A DNA stretch of 64,000 nt from NCBI GenBank assembly GCA_021770655.1, contig JAETQO010000008.1, positions 1 to 64,000 on the forward strand. Reading direction: 5' to 3'. Positions 9,180-17,295 of this stretch are shown piece after piece (the first letter of the stretch is position 1; each line of letters starts with the position of its first letter). Below the pieces are notes generated by a model. That model ran no database searches. It was not told the origin of the DNA and was given only the letters and a program-made list of their open reading frames with translations. This DNA is from Ruminococcus sp. GTDB taxonomy: Bacteria > Bacillota > Clostridia > Oscillospirales > Ruminococcaceae. Made by a program: the position numbers and the translations under genes.

Positions 9180-10262
9180 TTAGTCGAAATAGCCCTTTGC
9201 CGCAAGAAGTTCTGCAAGCAGTACAGCGCCGCCTGCCGCACCTCTGAGGGTGTTATGTGAAAGACAAACAAACTTGTAATCATACTGTGTGTCTTCTCTT
9301 AGTCTGCCTATTGAAACAGCCATTCCGCCTTCAAGATTTCTGTCAAGCTTAGCCTGCGGTCTGTCGTTCTCTGTGAAGTAGTTGAGGAACTGCTTCGGAG
9401 CGGAAGGAAGTTCAAGCTCCTGCGGAACGCCGCTGAAGTTCTTCCAAGCCTCAAGAATCTCGTCCCTGGTTGGCTTCTTCTCAAAGGATACGAATACTGC
9501 GGCGGTATGACCGTCGGAAACAGGAACTCTCAGGCACTGAGTTGTGATTGCGGGGGAGTCGGCGTCAACGATAACGTCGCCCTCGATATGTCCCCAGATC
9601 TTGAGAGGTTCTTTTTCGGATTTTTCTTCCTCGCCGCCGATATAAGGAATAACATTGTCAAGGATCTCAGGGAAGCTTTCAAAGGTTTTGCCTGCTCCCG
9701 AAATTGCCTGATATGTGCAGGCGAGAGCCTTTGTTACCTTATATTTATCCATCAGCGGAGCAAGTGCGGGCACATAGGACTGGAGTGAGCAGTTGGACTT
9801 AACAGCAATGAATCCTCTCTTCGTGCCGAGTCTTTTTTTCTGTGAAGAAATAATCTCGATATGCTCAGGGTTTACCTCGGGGATAACCATCGGAACATCA
9901 GGTGTATGTCTGTGAGCAGAGTTGTTGGAAACTACCGGACATTCAGCCTTTGCGTATTTTTCTTCAAGTGCTCTGATCTCTTCCTTTTTCATATCTACGG
10001 CGCAGAAAACAAAATCTACCATAGAAGCGATCTTCTCAACGTCCTCCTCGGCGTTCATTACTGTCAATTCGCCGATAGCTTCCGGCATAGGCTCGGAAAG
10101 CTTCCATTTGCCTGCTACTGCGTCTTTGAATTTTTTTCCTGCGGAACGGGGAGATGCGGCAACGCATACAACGTTGAACCATGGGTGTTTGTCAAGGATA
10201 AGAGAAAATCTCTGTCCTACCATTCCTGTTGCGCCGATAATACCGACATTGTACTTTTTCAT
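9180..10262 (-). CDS. asd: Aspartate-semialdehyde dehydrogenase (archaeal/yeast-type)
   Basis: Makes aspartate semialdehyde from aspartyl phosphate with NADPH, feeding lysine, methionine and threonine synthesis. 360 residues from ATG 10260-10262 (aaaaggag site); a longer frame extends into the leader but is unlikely to be translated. GATGMVGQRF at the N-terminus is the NADP-binding loop, SNCSLQS holds the catalytic Cys, and the SDGHTA region matches the longer archaeal/fungal-like type rather than the E. coli type. First gene of the operon and directly behind the lysine riboswitch. Confidence 0.93.
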   Translation of the reverse strand: MKKYNVGIIGATGMVGQRFSLILDKHPWFNVVCVAASPRSAGKKFKDAVAGKWKLSEPMPEAIGELTVMNAEEDVEKIASMVDFVFCAVDMKKEEIRALEEKYAKAECPVVSNNSAHRHTPDVPMVIPEVNPEHIEIISSQKKRLGTKRGFIAVKSNCSLQSYVPALAPLMDKYKVTKALACTYQAISGAGKTFESFPEILDNVIPYIGGEEEKSEKEPLKIWGHIEGDVIVDADSPAITTQCLRVPVSDGHTAAVFVSFEKKPTRDEILEAWKNFSGVPQELELPSAPKQFLNYFTENDRPQAKLDRNLEGGMAVSIGRLREDTQYDYKFVCLSHNTLRGAAGGAVLLAELLAAKGYFD

Positions 10263-10372
10263 TATAAAAACTCCTTTTCCCGTGCATTCCCAACAAATTC
10301 GTTTGTCAATATAGCTAAAATCAGCCGCGACATAAAATTTATTTTGCACAAAACATAAAAAATAAACAAATA

Positions 10373-10398
10373 ATAAAAAAACTGGTTGAAAACCAGTT
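10373..10398 (-). terminator. Riboswitch-controlled terminator upstream of asd
   Basis: On the minus strand an 8-bp stem (aactggtt/aaccagtt, 3-nt loop, 10380-10398) is followed by a T-run. It sits just after the lysine aptamer and before asd, as expected for transcription attenuation. Confidence 0.9.
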
Positions 10399-10436
10399 CA
10401 TCATACAATATAATAAGAATGTTGACATAATAAATT

Positions 10437-10616
10437 ATGTCGATAGCACTCCATCATTTGTAATGATGACAACTGATAATCTATTAAACCATCAGTCAGC
10501 AAAAGTGTTCCCAATACTTCGCTTCGGCAGTTTTACCTTTCTTATTTTCCATAGACCCGGGAAGTCTCTGCAAAAGCAGGAAAATAATACTCATTTCAAC
10601 TGCACCTCTATCTGTT
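10437..10616 (-). ncRNA. Lysine riboswitch (L-box) aptamer
   Basis: Read on the minus strand, the leader has the conserved L-box blocks in order: agatagaggtgc at the 5' side, a gagta loop motif, gccgaagcga in the middle, tgctgactgatgg, and tggagtgctatc closing the P1 stem with the 5' block. The aptamer is followed by a terminator and then asd-dapA-dapB. Lysine binding should favour termination and so shut off the pathway. Established family logic; the exact aptamer edges are approximate. Confidence 0.93.
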
Positions 10617-10623
10617 CTGTTTA

Positions 10624-10652
10624 ATGATAACAAATATTTTCGCTTCTGTCAA
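10624..10652 (-). promoter_or_regulatory. Promoter of the lysine riboswitch-asd operon
   Basis: Minus strand: TTGACA (10647-10652) and TATCAT (10624-10629), 17-bp spacer, so that transcription would start only a few bases before the aptamer. Confidence 0.88.
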
Positions 10653-10754
10653 TACATATAGACAAAAAAGTTTTAATTTTTTGTAAATTAACAAGTCGGA
10701 ACGCCCGAAAATAATTACACGGAGGATAAAAGGCAGGGTACAAATAACAATAAA

Positions 10755-10818
10755 AAGGAGGTCATACCCGCAAAGTCCGCTTTACGGCGTTTTTAAGCTT
10801 GTTGTGCGGGTAATCCAT
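10755..10818 (+). promoter_or_regulatory. Shine-Dalgarno and hairpin leader of queA
   Basis: A perfect Shine-Dalgarno aaggagg (10755-10761) lies 57 bases before the best ATG (10819), too far for normal initiation. Between them an exact 8-bp inverted repeat (10765-10772 against 10805-10812) can fold, with a smaller hairpin inside the loop. Once folded, only 3 + 6 unpaired bases separate the Shine-Dalgarno from ATG 10819, a standard distance. Inference from pairing; see findings. Confidence 0.55.
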
Positions 10819-11880
10819 ATGCTTGATCTAAACAATATGAAAAAATCGGATTTCTATTATGAGCTTCCGCAGGAGCTTATTGCCCAGACTCCTGTCGAGC
10901 CGAGAAATTCTTCACGAATGATGAAGATCGACCGAACTACGGGAGAAGTTGTTCACGACCATTTCTATAATCTATGCAATTATCTTAAAAAAGGTGATTT
11001 GCTTGTTCTGAACGATTCAAAGGTCCTGCCTGCGAGGATTTACGGCGAGCGTGAGGATACAGGCTCGTTCATTGAGTTTCTGCTTGTGGAGCAGAAAGAG
11101 AATATGGTGTGGGAGATCCTCTGCCGGCCGGGAAAAAAGGCAAAGATAGGCACAAGGTTTGTTTTCGGCGGCGGAAAGTTAAAAGCAGAGATAACGGATG
11201 TGCTTGAGGACGGAAACAGGATAGCGCGTTTTGAATGCGAGGATAATTTCTTTGCGGCGCTTGACGAGATAGGACAGATGCCTCTGCCGCCGTATATCAC
11301 CGAAAAGCTGGAGGACAAGGACCGTTATCAGACCGTATATGCGCATGAGCTAGGTTCTTCTGCCGCTCCTACGGCAGGATTGCATTTTACGGAGCAGCAG
11401 CTTGATGAACTTAAGGCAATGGGAGTGAATATTGCCTATGTGACTTTGCACGTGGGATTGGGAACTTTCAGACCCGTCAAGGAGGACAAGGTGCTGGATC
11501 ACAAAATGCACAGGGAGCATTACGATCTGAGTAAAAAAACGGCAGATATGATAAACGAGACCAAGAAAAACGGCGGACGCGTAATTGCTGTCGGAACAAC
11601 ATCATGCAGAACGCTTGAAAGCGTGGCGGCGTTCAACGGCGGAAAGATAGTTCCGTGCGACGGATATACCGAGATATTCATTTATCCCGGCTTTGAATTC
11701 AAGGTTCTTGACGGACTGATAACGAACTTTCATCTTCCGGAAAGCACGCTCATAATGCTGGTTTCCGCTTTTATGGGGTATGAGAACACAATGAACGCAT
11801 ACAGGATCGCTGTTGAGGAAAAATACAGATTTTTCAGTTTCGGTGATTGTATGCTTATAATTGACGACGATAAAAAATAA
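10819..11880 (+). CDS. queA: S-adenosylmethionine:tRNA ribosyltransferase-isomerase
   Basis: Transfers and isomerises the ribosyl part of SAM onto 7-aminomethyl-7-deazaguanine in tRNA to form epoxyqueuosine. 353 residues if started at ATG 10819; ATG 10837 ([12 protein letters not shown]) is the start usual for the family and is also possible, and GTG 10804 is in frame. Conserved blocks include [39 protein letters not shown] and [14 protein letters not shown]. It shares a region with tgt, the enzyme that acts just before it in the queuosine pathway. The start is uncertain because of the hairpin leader. Confidence 0.94.
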   Translation: MLDLNNMKKSDFYYELPQELIAQTPVEPRNSSRMMKIDRTTGEVVHDHFYNLCNYLKKGDLLVLNDSKVLPARIYGEREDTGSFIEFLLVEQKENMVWEILCRPGKKAKIGTRFVFGGGKLKAEITDVLEDGNRIARFECEDNFFAALDEIGQMPLPPYITEKLEDKDRYQTVYAHELGSSAAPTAGLHFTEQQLDELKAMGVNIAYVTLHVGLGTFRPVKEDKVLDHKMHREHYDLSKKTADMINETKKNGGRVIAVGTTSCRTLESVAAFNGGKIVPCDGYTEIFIYPGFEFKVLDGLITNFHLPESTLIMLVSAFMGYENTMNAYRIAVEEKYRFFSFGDCMLIIDDDKK

Positions 11881-11930
11881 GTTTTTCGGGAGCTTTTCTG
11901 GGGTAAATTTTCATCGGAAGGATATTTTTT

Positions 11931-13037
11931 ATGAGTGATCGACCCGATACTTTATCAAAACGCAGACTTTATTTATATGACAATCTGAAATTTCTTCTTA
12001 TATTTCTCGTTGTACTGGGGCATTTCACCGACGGCTTTACCGTTGACCTTTTCGGAACGGCGTCGGAGGAGCAGTTTGTTCCTGTTTCAATGGTTCTCAA
12101 CCGCATTTTTATTTTTATATACGGCTTTCATATGCCGCTGTTTATGTTTATTTCAGGTCTTTTTCACAGGCGCGACAGGAACGAAAGGCTTAACGGACAA
12201 AAGGTTTTGATTTTCTTTGTACTGGGTATTCTGCTTAAATTCCTGCTGTATTTTTCAAGAGTGATCTTTCAGCCGGAATATGAAAAGACTGCCGACAACG
12301 AGCTTTTCTTTAATCTTATGGGCGGTGACGGAACTTTCTGGTATCTGTTTGCACTGGCGGCTTATCTTCTTTTCTGCTATGCGCTGAGAAACTGCAATCC
12401 TGCATTTGTACTTTGCTTTTCTGTTGTTTTGGCACTTTTTGCGGGATATGACAACAATATCGGAGACGATTATTCTCTTTCAAGGATAATTGTATTTTTC
12501 CCGTTTTACTATGCGGGATACCTTGTAGATCCCGAAAAGCTTATGAAGATTTTCAGCCGCTGGTATCTCAGAATATTATCTCTTGCGGCAGTTTGTCTGT
12601 GGGCGTATTTTTCCTTTGCGAAAACAGAACTTGTTTATCCGCTCAGATCACTGTTTACGGGCAGAAATTCTTATCTTGACGTTGAAAATGCAACTCTGAT
12701 GGAGTGTACGTTCTGGCACAGACTTCTTGCTATGGCGATTTCAGCAGTTCTTTGTGCCGCCTTTATCGGCATAAGCGTTAATGTGCGGATTCCGTTTGTA
12801 AGCACGGCGGGCACGAGGACATTGCAGGTCTATTTCTGGCACAGGACCATAGTGTACGCTTTGACTTATTTCGGTTATCAGGAAATGCTGGCGCATTATT
12901 TTCCGGACAGTTGGTGGCTGTATTATTCTTTGACTGCTTTGGCGGTGACGGCGTTATTGTCGCTGAAACCTTTCGGTATTCCGATAAACGGAGTGATGAA
13001 TTGTTTGAGGAAAGAAAAAGGAGAGAATAAAAAATGA
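11931..13037 (+). CDS. Acyltransferase-3 family membrane protein
   Basis: 368-residue polytopic membrane protein. The N-terminal motif YDNLKFLLIFLVVLGHF carries the conserved His-type motif of acyltransferase-3 / OafA-like O-acetyltransferases, close to the subgroup named fucose 4-O-acetylase. About ten hydrophobic segments follow, ending with a short basic tail. Such enzymes acetylate sugars or peptidoglycan at the outer face; the acceptor cannot be told here. Its stop overlaps the start of the next gene (ATGA), suggesting translational coupling. Confidence 0.82.
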   Translation: MSDRPDTLSKRRLYLYDNLKFLLIFLVVLGHFTDGFTVDLFGTASEEQFVPVSMVLNRIFIFIYGFHMPLFMFISGLFHRRDRNERLNGQKVLIFFVLGILLKFLLYFSRVIFQPEYEKTADNELFFNLMGGDGTFWYLFALAAYLLFCYALRNCNPAFVLCFSVVLALFAGYDNNIGDDYSLSRIIVFFPFYYAGYLVDPEKLMKIFSRWYLRILSLAAVCLWAYFSFAKTELVYPLRSLFTGRNSYLDVENATLMECTFWHRLLAMAISAVLCAAFIGISVNVRIPFVSTAGTRTLQVYFWHRTIVYALTYFGYQEMLAHYFPDSWWLYYSLTALAVTALLSLKPFGIPINGVMNCLRKEKGENKK

Positions 13038-13417
13038 TCGAACATTTACTGAAAAGCGTTATAGATTCCGACGAGGCCGCAGTAGTTATCTGTGACCTTG
13101 ACCATACGGTGATATATATGAATCCTGCGGCGGTGAAGCGTTACGCCAAAAGAGGCGGAGCGGCTCTTATAGGGTCGTCCTTGCTTGACTGTCACAATGC
13201 TGATTCCAACGAAAAGATAAACCGTGTGCTGGAATGGTTCAGAAAAAGCGAGAAAAACAATAAGGTGTTTACCTATCATAATGCTGCTGAGAATAAGGAC
13301 GTATATATGATAGCTTTGAGAGACGACACCGGCAAGCTTATAGGTTATTATGAAAAGCATGAATACAGAACACCGGAAAGTATGAAGCTATACGATCTCG
13401 GAAACGGGGAGGCGTAA
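13034..13417 (+). CDS. Small stand-alone PAS-domain protein
   Basis: 127 residues. The sequence has the layout of a single PAS domain: an N-terminal helix, then AVVICDLDHTVIYMNPAA (the core beta-hairpin region of PAS), a central helix with LIGSSLLDCH, and C-terminal strands ending in DDTGKLIGYYEKHE. No output domain is attached, so it may bind a ligand and act on a partner. It overlaps its neighbours on both sides (ATGA at the acyltransferase, TAATG at the phosphoesterase), pointing to one operon and perhaps equal amounts of the three proteins. Confidence 0.75.
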   Translation: MIEHLLKSVIDSDEAAVVICDLDHTVIYMNPAAVKRYAKRGGAALIGSSLLDCHNADSNEKINRVLEWFRKSEKNNKVFTYHNAAENKDVYMIALRDDTGKLIGYYEKHEYRTPESMKLYDLGNGEA

Positions 13418-14265
13418 TGGATTCGATAATAAATATAAAACTGCCTGAAAAATGCAGGATTCTTGCAGTAAGCGACATACATACAGCATGGCAGATGCTT
13501 GAAGGATTGCTGAACAAGGCGGGATATGACCCACAGAATGATTATCTTGTGATAGTCGGAGATATATTGGAGCATGGCAGTGATAATATAAGAACCCTTG
13601 AATATATAAAATCTCTTTGCGATAAAAGCGATAAGGCTATATGCTTATTGGGGAATAATGACACTACGTGTGCAAGAATGGCATATACATATGATTTTGA
13701 ACGTTTTCAGCAGAAGTTTTATCACAATGATCACAACACTTTCAGGCAAATGGCAAATACTCTTGGGTATACAGACTGCTGGGAAGGCAATTGGCTTGAA
13801 ATAAGAGAAAAGACGGTGGAAAAGTATGGAGAACTGCTGTCATTTGTAAGAGATCTGCCTGTCTGTCTTGAAACCGACGAATACGTTTTTGTTCATGCAG
13901 GGCTTGAAGACCGTCACGATTGGAGAAACACGGACGATAATTACGCTATTACAGTACCATGGTTTCTCAGGGAGGAAAATCCAACGGGAAAATGGCTTAT
14001 ATTCGGGCATTTCCCAACATACAATTATAAGCGTTCCAATGCAACTAATCTTCCTATAATTGATAATGAAAAGAAAATGATTTGTATTGATGGAGGGTTA
14101 TCAATAAAAAAAGCCTGTCAAATGAATATTCTCGTCATTCAAAAGGACGGTAATAACTATACTCATGAGATATTATGGGATACGCCTTTTGAAAAGCGTA
14201 TCGTCAAGAGAATTTTTCATGCGGTCTACAGCCTGTTTATGTGGACTGGAGCAGGCAGGATATAG
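13417..14265 (+). CDS. Calcineurin-like metallophosphoesterase
   Basis: 282 residues. The metal-binding motifs of the family are all visible: SDIH (about 20-23), GDILEHG (49-55), GNNDTT (in place of GNHD), FVHAG and GHFPTY. The order resembles PrpE/ApaH-type phosphatases acting on phosphoproteins or dinucleotides. Its frame overlaps the PAS gene by one base. The last eight residues run into the start of the next open frame, whose sequence looks like the natural continuation of this protein in another frame, so the C-terminus may be altered by a frameshift. Confidence 0.85.
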   Translation: MDSIINIKLPEKCRILAVSDIHTAWQMLEGLLNKAGYDPQNDYLVIVGDILEHGSDNIRTLEYIKSLCDKSDKAICLLGNNDTTCARMAYTYDFERFQQKFYHNDHNTFRQMANTLGYTDCWEGNWLEIREKTVEKYGELLSFVRDLPVCLETDEYVFVHAGLEDRHDWRNTDDNYAITVPWFLREENPTGKWLIFGHFPTYNYKRSNATNLPIIDNEKKMICIDGGLSIKKACQMNILVIQKDGNNYTHEILWDTPFEKRIVKRIFHAVYSLFMWTGAGRI

Positions 14266-14513
14266 TTATCCTTGAGGAAATGGGTTATGTAACAAAAATC
14301 AGAGATAATGCCGGCGGAGGCGAGGGATATATTCCAAAACGTGAAATATTTAATTTTGACGGAAAGCCCCATGTTTATCAGTTTCTGTCGTCGTTTCCGA
14401 TTGTAAATAAAGGAGATATCGTTTCTGTTTGCGCAGAGGACGATACAATGACTCTGGTAATTACCGAAAATGCAGTTGTCGGCTGGGTGCCGTCTGAGAT
14501 AATTGATAAATAA
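14241..14513 (+). CDS. SH3-like small protein or frameshifted tail of the phosphoesterase
   Basis: 90 residues from GTG 14241, overlapping the phosphoesterase by 25 bases in the +2 frame. The C-terminal half (GDIVSVCAEDDTMTLVITENAVVGWVPSEI) looks like an SH3-type beta barrel ending in the common GWVPS motif. There is no Shine-Dalgarno before GTG 14241, so the frame is either translated by coupling or is the rest of the phosphoesterase separated by an indel. The gene is 13 bases before tgt. Confidence 0.55.
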   Translation: MDWSRQDIVILEEMGYVTKIRDNAGGGEGYIPKREIFNFDGKPHVYQFLSSFPIVNKGDIVSVCAEDDTMTLVITENAVVGWVPSEIIDK

Positions 14514-14526
14514 AGGAGAAAAATAA

Positions 14527-15669
14527 ATGTATACACTTCTTAAACAGGAAGGCGCTGCACGAAGAGGACAGTTTGAAACCGTTCACGGAACTATACAGAC
14601 CCCTGTGTTTATGAACGTAGGTACTTCTGCGGCAATAAAGGGCGGAGTATCTTCGATAGATCTGAAAAACGAACTGAAAACGCAGGTGGAGCTTTGCAAT
14701 ACATATCATCTTCACGTTCGCCCGGGCGATGATGTGGTATATAAAATGGGCGGACTGCATAAATTTATGAACTGGGATAAGCCTATTCTTACGGACAGCG
14801 GCGGATTTCAGGTATTTTCTCTTGCCAAGCTGCGTAGAATTAAAGAGGAAGGCGTGTACTTCAACTCTCACGTTGACGGCAGAAAGATCTTTATGGGTCC
14901 GGAGGAAAGTATGCAGATACAGTCAAACCTTGCTTCCACGATAGCGATGGCATTTGACGAGTGCGTGGAAAATCCCGCAGAGCATTCCTATTCCAAGGCT
15001 TCCTGTGAAAGGACTACGCGGTGGCTCGAAAGGTGTGTGACGGAGCAGAAAAGGCTTAACGCTCTTGAAAGCACGATAAACCGAGATCAGATGCTTTTCG
15101 GTATAAATCAGGGCTGTACATACGATGACCTGCGTGTGGAGCATATGAAATGTATCCGTGAGATAGAATACTGTTCGGGTTTTGCGATCGGCGGACTGGC
15201 GGTAGGCGAACCGACCGAGGTAATGTATCACATTATAGAACAGGTAGAGCCTTTTATGCCGAAGGATAAGCCTCGTTATCTTATGGGTGTGGGAACGCCT
15301 TCCAACATTATCGAGGCGGTATACAGAGGCATAGACTTTTTTGACTGCGTAATGCCGAGCCGTAACGCACGTCACGGAACGCTGTTTACATGGAACGGCA
15401 TAATCCATATTACCAACAAGCGTTACGAGATCGACGGCAGACCGATAGATCCTCAGTGCGGTTGTCCCGCCTGCCGTAATTTCAGCAGAGCCTATGTGCG
15501 ACATCTTTTCAAATCCGAGGAACAGTTGGGCGGACGGCTTGCGGTTATGCACAATTTGTATTTTTACAATACGCTTACCGAAAAGATCCGCAAGGCTTTG
15601 GACGAAGGACGTTTTGAGGAATTCAGAAATCAATACAGCAGTCTTTTGGCTTCAAAGTGCGAAGACTAG
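14527..15669 (+). CDS. tgt: Queuine/preQ1 tRNA-ribosyltransferase
   Basis: Exchanges guanine 34 of GUN-anticodon tRNAs for preQ1. 380 residues, normal length. DSGGFQVFSL holds the first active-site Asp, FAIGGLAVGEP the substrate pocket, DCVMPSRNARHG the nucleophile region, and QCGCPACRN plus the later VMHN give the zinc site (C-x-C-x2-C ... H). Start ATG 14527 has aaaggag upstream. QueA, the next enzyme in the pathway, is 2.6 kb upstream on the same strand. Confidence 0.97.
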   Translation: MYTLLKQEGAARRGQFETVHGTIQTPVFMNVGTSAAIKGGVSSIDLKNELKTQVELCNTYHLHVRPGDDVVYKMGGLHKFMNWDKPILTDSGGFQVFSLAKLRRIKEEGVYFNSHVDGRKIFMGPEESMQIQSNLASTIAMAFDECVENPAEHSYSKASCERTTRWLERCVTEQKRLNALESTINRDQMLFGINQGCTYDDLRVEHMKCIREIEYCSGFAIGGLAVGEPTEVMYHIIEQVEPFMPKDKPRYLMGVGTPSNIIEAVYRGIDFFDCVMPSRNARHGTLFTWNGIIHITNKRYEIDGRPIDPQCGCPACRNFSRAYVRHLFKSEEQLGGRLAVMHNLYFYNTLTEKIRKALDEGRFEEFRNQYSSLLASKCED

Positions 15670-15684
15670 GACGGAATAAAAAAT

Positions 15685-15755
15685 CAGAGCGGCGGCTGGC
15701 CGTTTCTATGAAAAGCAAAAGCTATTTTATAGAAAGGCGGCTGCCGCTGTTTTTA
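15685..15755 (+). terminator. Long imperfect hairpin terminator after tgt
   Basis: GC-rich arms (agcggcggctggccgtttct against agaaaggcggctgccgct) with an A-rich loop and a T-run after the second arm. A separate 16-bp perfect palindrome (tgtgccgatcggcaca) follows at 15760-15775. Confidence 0.8.
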
Positions 15756-15783
15756 TTGCTGTGCCGATCGGCACATTTCTATA

Positions 15784-15898
15784 GGCAACACCGCACAACT
15801 ACCGCCTAACGGCTTTGTGCACGTCTAACTTGCCAATTTTCCGTTATCTTGCACAGAAACTCCTTGAAAGACACAAGTATTCCTGCGTCGTTTCTATA
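15784..15898 (+). repeat. Truncated copy of the TTAA-flanked inverted-repeat element (copy A)
   Basis: About 115 bp nearly identical to the first two thirds of the elements at 42021-42199 (opposite strand) and 48617-48791. It begins with the terminal block ggcaacaccgcacaacta, keeps the internal cctaacggctttgtg and cttgccaattttccg blocks and the degenerate hairpin around tattcctgcgtcgt, but stops at tttctata, losing the right end. It lacks the TTAA on its left. It runs straight into the manganese exporter gene, whose 5' end is missing. Confidence 0.85.
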
Positions 15899-16378
15899 GT
15901 TAAAGCGGGACGAATAAGGAACGCTTTTCTTTGCGCTGTGGTATTCGGCGGATTTCAGGGTTTAATGCCAACGATAGGTTACAGGCTCGGGATAAATTTT
16001 TCCGACCTTATCGAACGTGCAGATCACTGGATAGCTTTGCTTCTTCTCAGCTTTATTGGGATAAATATGGTCTGTGGTTCTTTTTCTGAGGACAGGAAAG
16101 AAACAGCGGCTCAGCTAACTTTTTTCGGGATATTTGTTCAGGGCATTGCTACGTCTGTGGACGCGCTGGCAGTCGGAGTAGGCTTTGCCGCTTTGAACGT
16201 AAACATAGTTAGGGCGGCAGGCTTTATATGCATTGTAACGGCTGTGCTGTCTTTTGTGGGTTTTGTTCTCGGCAGGAAATTCAGCTCGAGGCTCAAAAGT
16301 AAAGCTCAGCTTTTGGGAGGTGTTGTACTCATTGTGATAGGTTTCAAGATATTTGCAGAACACACCATTTTCGTTTAA
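15815..16378 (+). pseudogene. mntP: MntP-type manganese efflux pump, 5' end replaced by repeat DNA
   Basis: The frame from ATG 15815 is 187 residues, but the first 29 or so (to CVVSI) are encoded by repeat copy A. True MntP homology begins about residue 28: GRIRNAFLCAVVFGGFQGLMPTIGY, then HWIALLLLSFIG, TSVDALAVGVGF and the last helices. A complete MntP has an N-terminal helix with an MDAFAVS motif that mirrors the internal SVDALAVG motif; that helix, with its conserved Asp, is missing. No Shine-Dalgarno precedes ATG 15815. Most likely a nonfunctional remnant, although a chimeric product is conceivable. Confidence 0.75.
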
Positions 16379-16382
16379 TGAT

Positions 16383-16412
16383 TTGACCAGTTAAGAAAGA
16401 ATGACATAATAT
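16383..16412 (+). promoter_or_regulatory. Likely promoter of the HAD phosphatase gene
   Basis: TTGACC (16383-16388) and TAATAT (16407-16412), 18-bp spacer. The leader that follows is A/T-rich and ends in degenerate 19-bp repeats (16511-16567). Confidence 0.55.
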
Positions 16413-16510
16413 AGTGGATATTGTGAATTTTAAATTAACAAATAGCGGTGAGTATGTTCATAAACCAGCAATAAAAAAAGTGTATAATATATTTTATAAT
16501 TTTTAGACAA

Positions 16511-16567
16511 GTGTATAAAAATTTGATTGATGTAAAAAGTTTTGATTAGTGTAAGAAAGTTAGGCAA
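16511..16567 (+). repeat. Three degenerate 19-bp tandem units before the HAD gene
   Basis: Units start at 16511, 16530 and 16549, each beginning RTGTA and rich in A/T; a fourth RTGT follows at 16568. They fill the space just before ATG 16573. Function unknown; possibly chance in A/T-rich DNA. Confidence 0.4.
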
Positions 16568-16572
16568 GTGTC

Positions 16573-17220
16573 ATGAAAAAACTTTATATTTTTGATTTGG
16601 ACGGAACTCTCGTTAATTCTATCTTTGACTTGGGAGATTCAATGAACGAGGTGCTTTTGCGCCACGGATTTCCGACCTTTGATTATGACGTATATAAGCA
16701 TTTCGTAGGCAACGGAACTCTGAAACTGGTGGAAAGAGCATTGCCGGCGGAGCAGAGGACAAAGGAAAAAATCACCGAATATCATGCAGAATTTTCGGAA
16801 GAATATAACAAGAGATGTATTTGCAAAACAAAGCCCTATGACGGGATAGAGAAGGTCATTGAAACGCTTCGCAGCAAGGGGATACTTACTGCCGTTGCTT
16901 CAAACAAGCCGGACGGATTTGCAAAGTTCATTGTAAGTTCGGTGTTCGGTGACGGAAAATTCGATTATGTAACAGGCAAAAAGGACGGAATTCCGACAAA
17001 ACCTGCGCCGAAAATAATATATAATATTCTGGAAAAGCTGAACGTTTCTGCGGAGGAATGCGTTATCGTCGGCGATTCTGATGTTGACGTTTTAACGTCA
17101 AAAAATGTGGGCGTTGAATGCATCGGCTGTTGCTGGGGCTTTCGCGGCAGAAAGGAATTAGAGAATGCGGGCGCTGAATATATTGCGGAAGAACCGGCGG
17201 ATATATTGAAATTTTGCTGA
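16573..17220 (+). CDS. HAD-superfamily hydrolase, phosphoglycolate phosphatase-like
   Basis: 215 residues, typical of the Gph/PGP-like HAD subfamily. Motif I is DLDGTLVNS (residues 7-15), motif II the VASNK region, and motif III/IV VGDSDVDVLTSKNVG. The insertion after motif I is helical (cap type C1). Such enzymes hydrolyse small phosphate esters such as phosphoglycolate; the substrate cannot be fixed from sequence. There is no clear Shine-Dalgarno: the gene is preceded by A/T-rich repeats with ggcaagtgtc directly before ATG. Confidence 0.85.
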   Translation: MKKLYIFDLDGTLVNSIFDLGDSMNEVLLRHGFPTFDYDVYKHFVGNGTLKLVERALPAEQRTKEKITEYHAEFSEEYNKRCICKTKPYDGIEKVIETLRSKGILTAVASNKPDGFAKFIVSSVFGDGKFDYVTGKKDGIPTKPAPKIIYNILEKLNVSAEECVIVGDSDVDVLTSKNVGVECIGCCWGFRGRKELENAGAEYIAEEPADILKFC

Positions 17221-17295
17221 TAATAAGGGTATGCGCACACTAAGGCTGTTCGATGCTGCCTGAAAAATAAAGATGAATAATACGGAGGATTATCA

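Noticed and set aside
10755-10820. preQ1 riboswitch before queA
   Set aside because: queA leaders can carry one, but the conserved preQ1-I/II blocks are absent; the structure seen is a plain inverted repeat.
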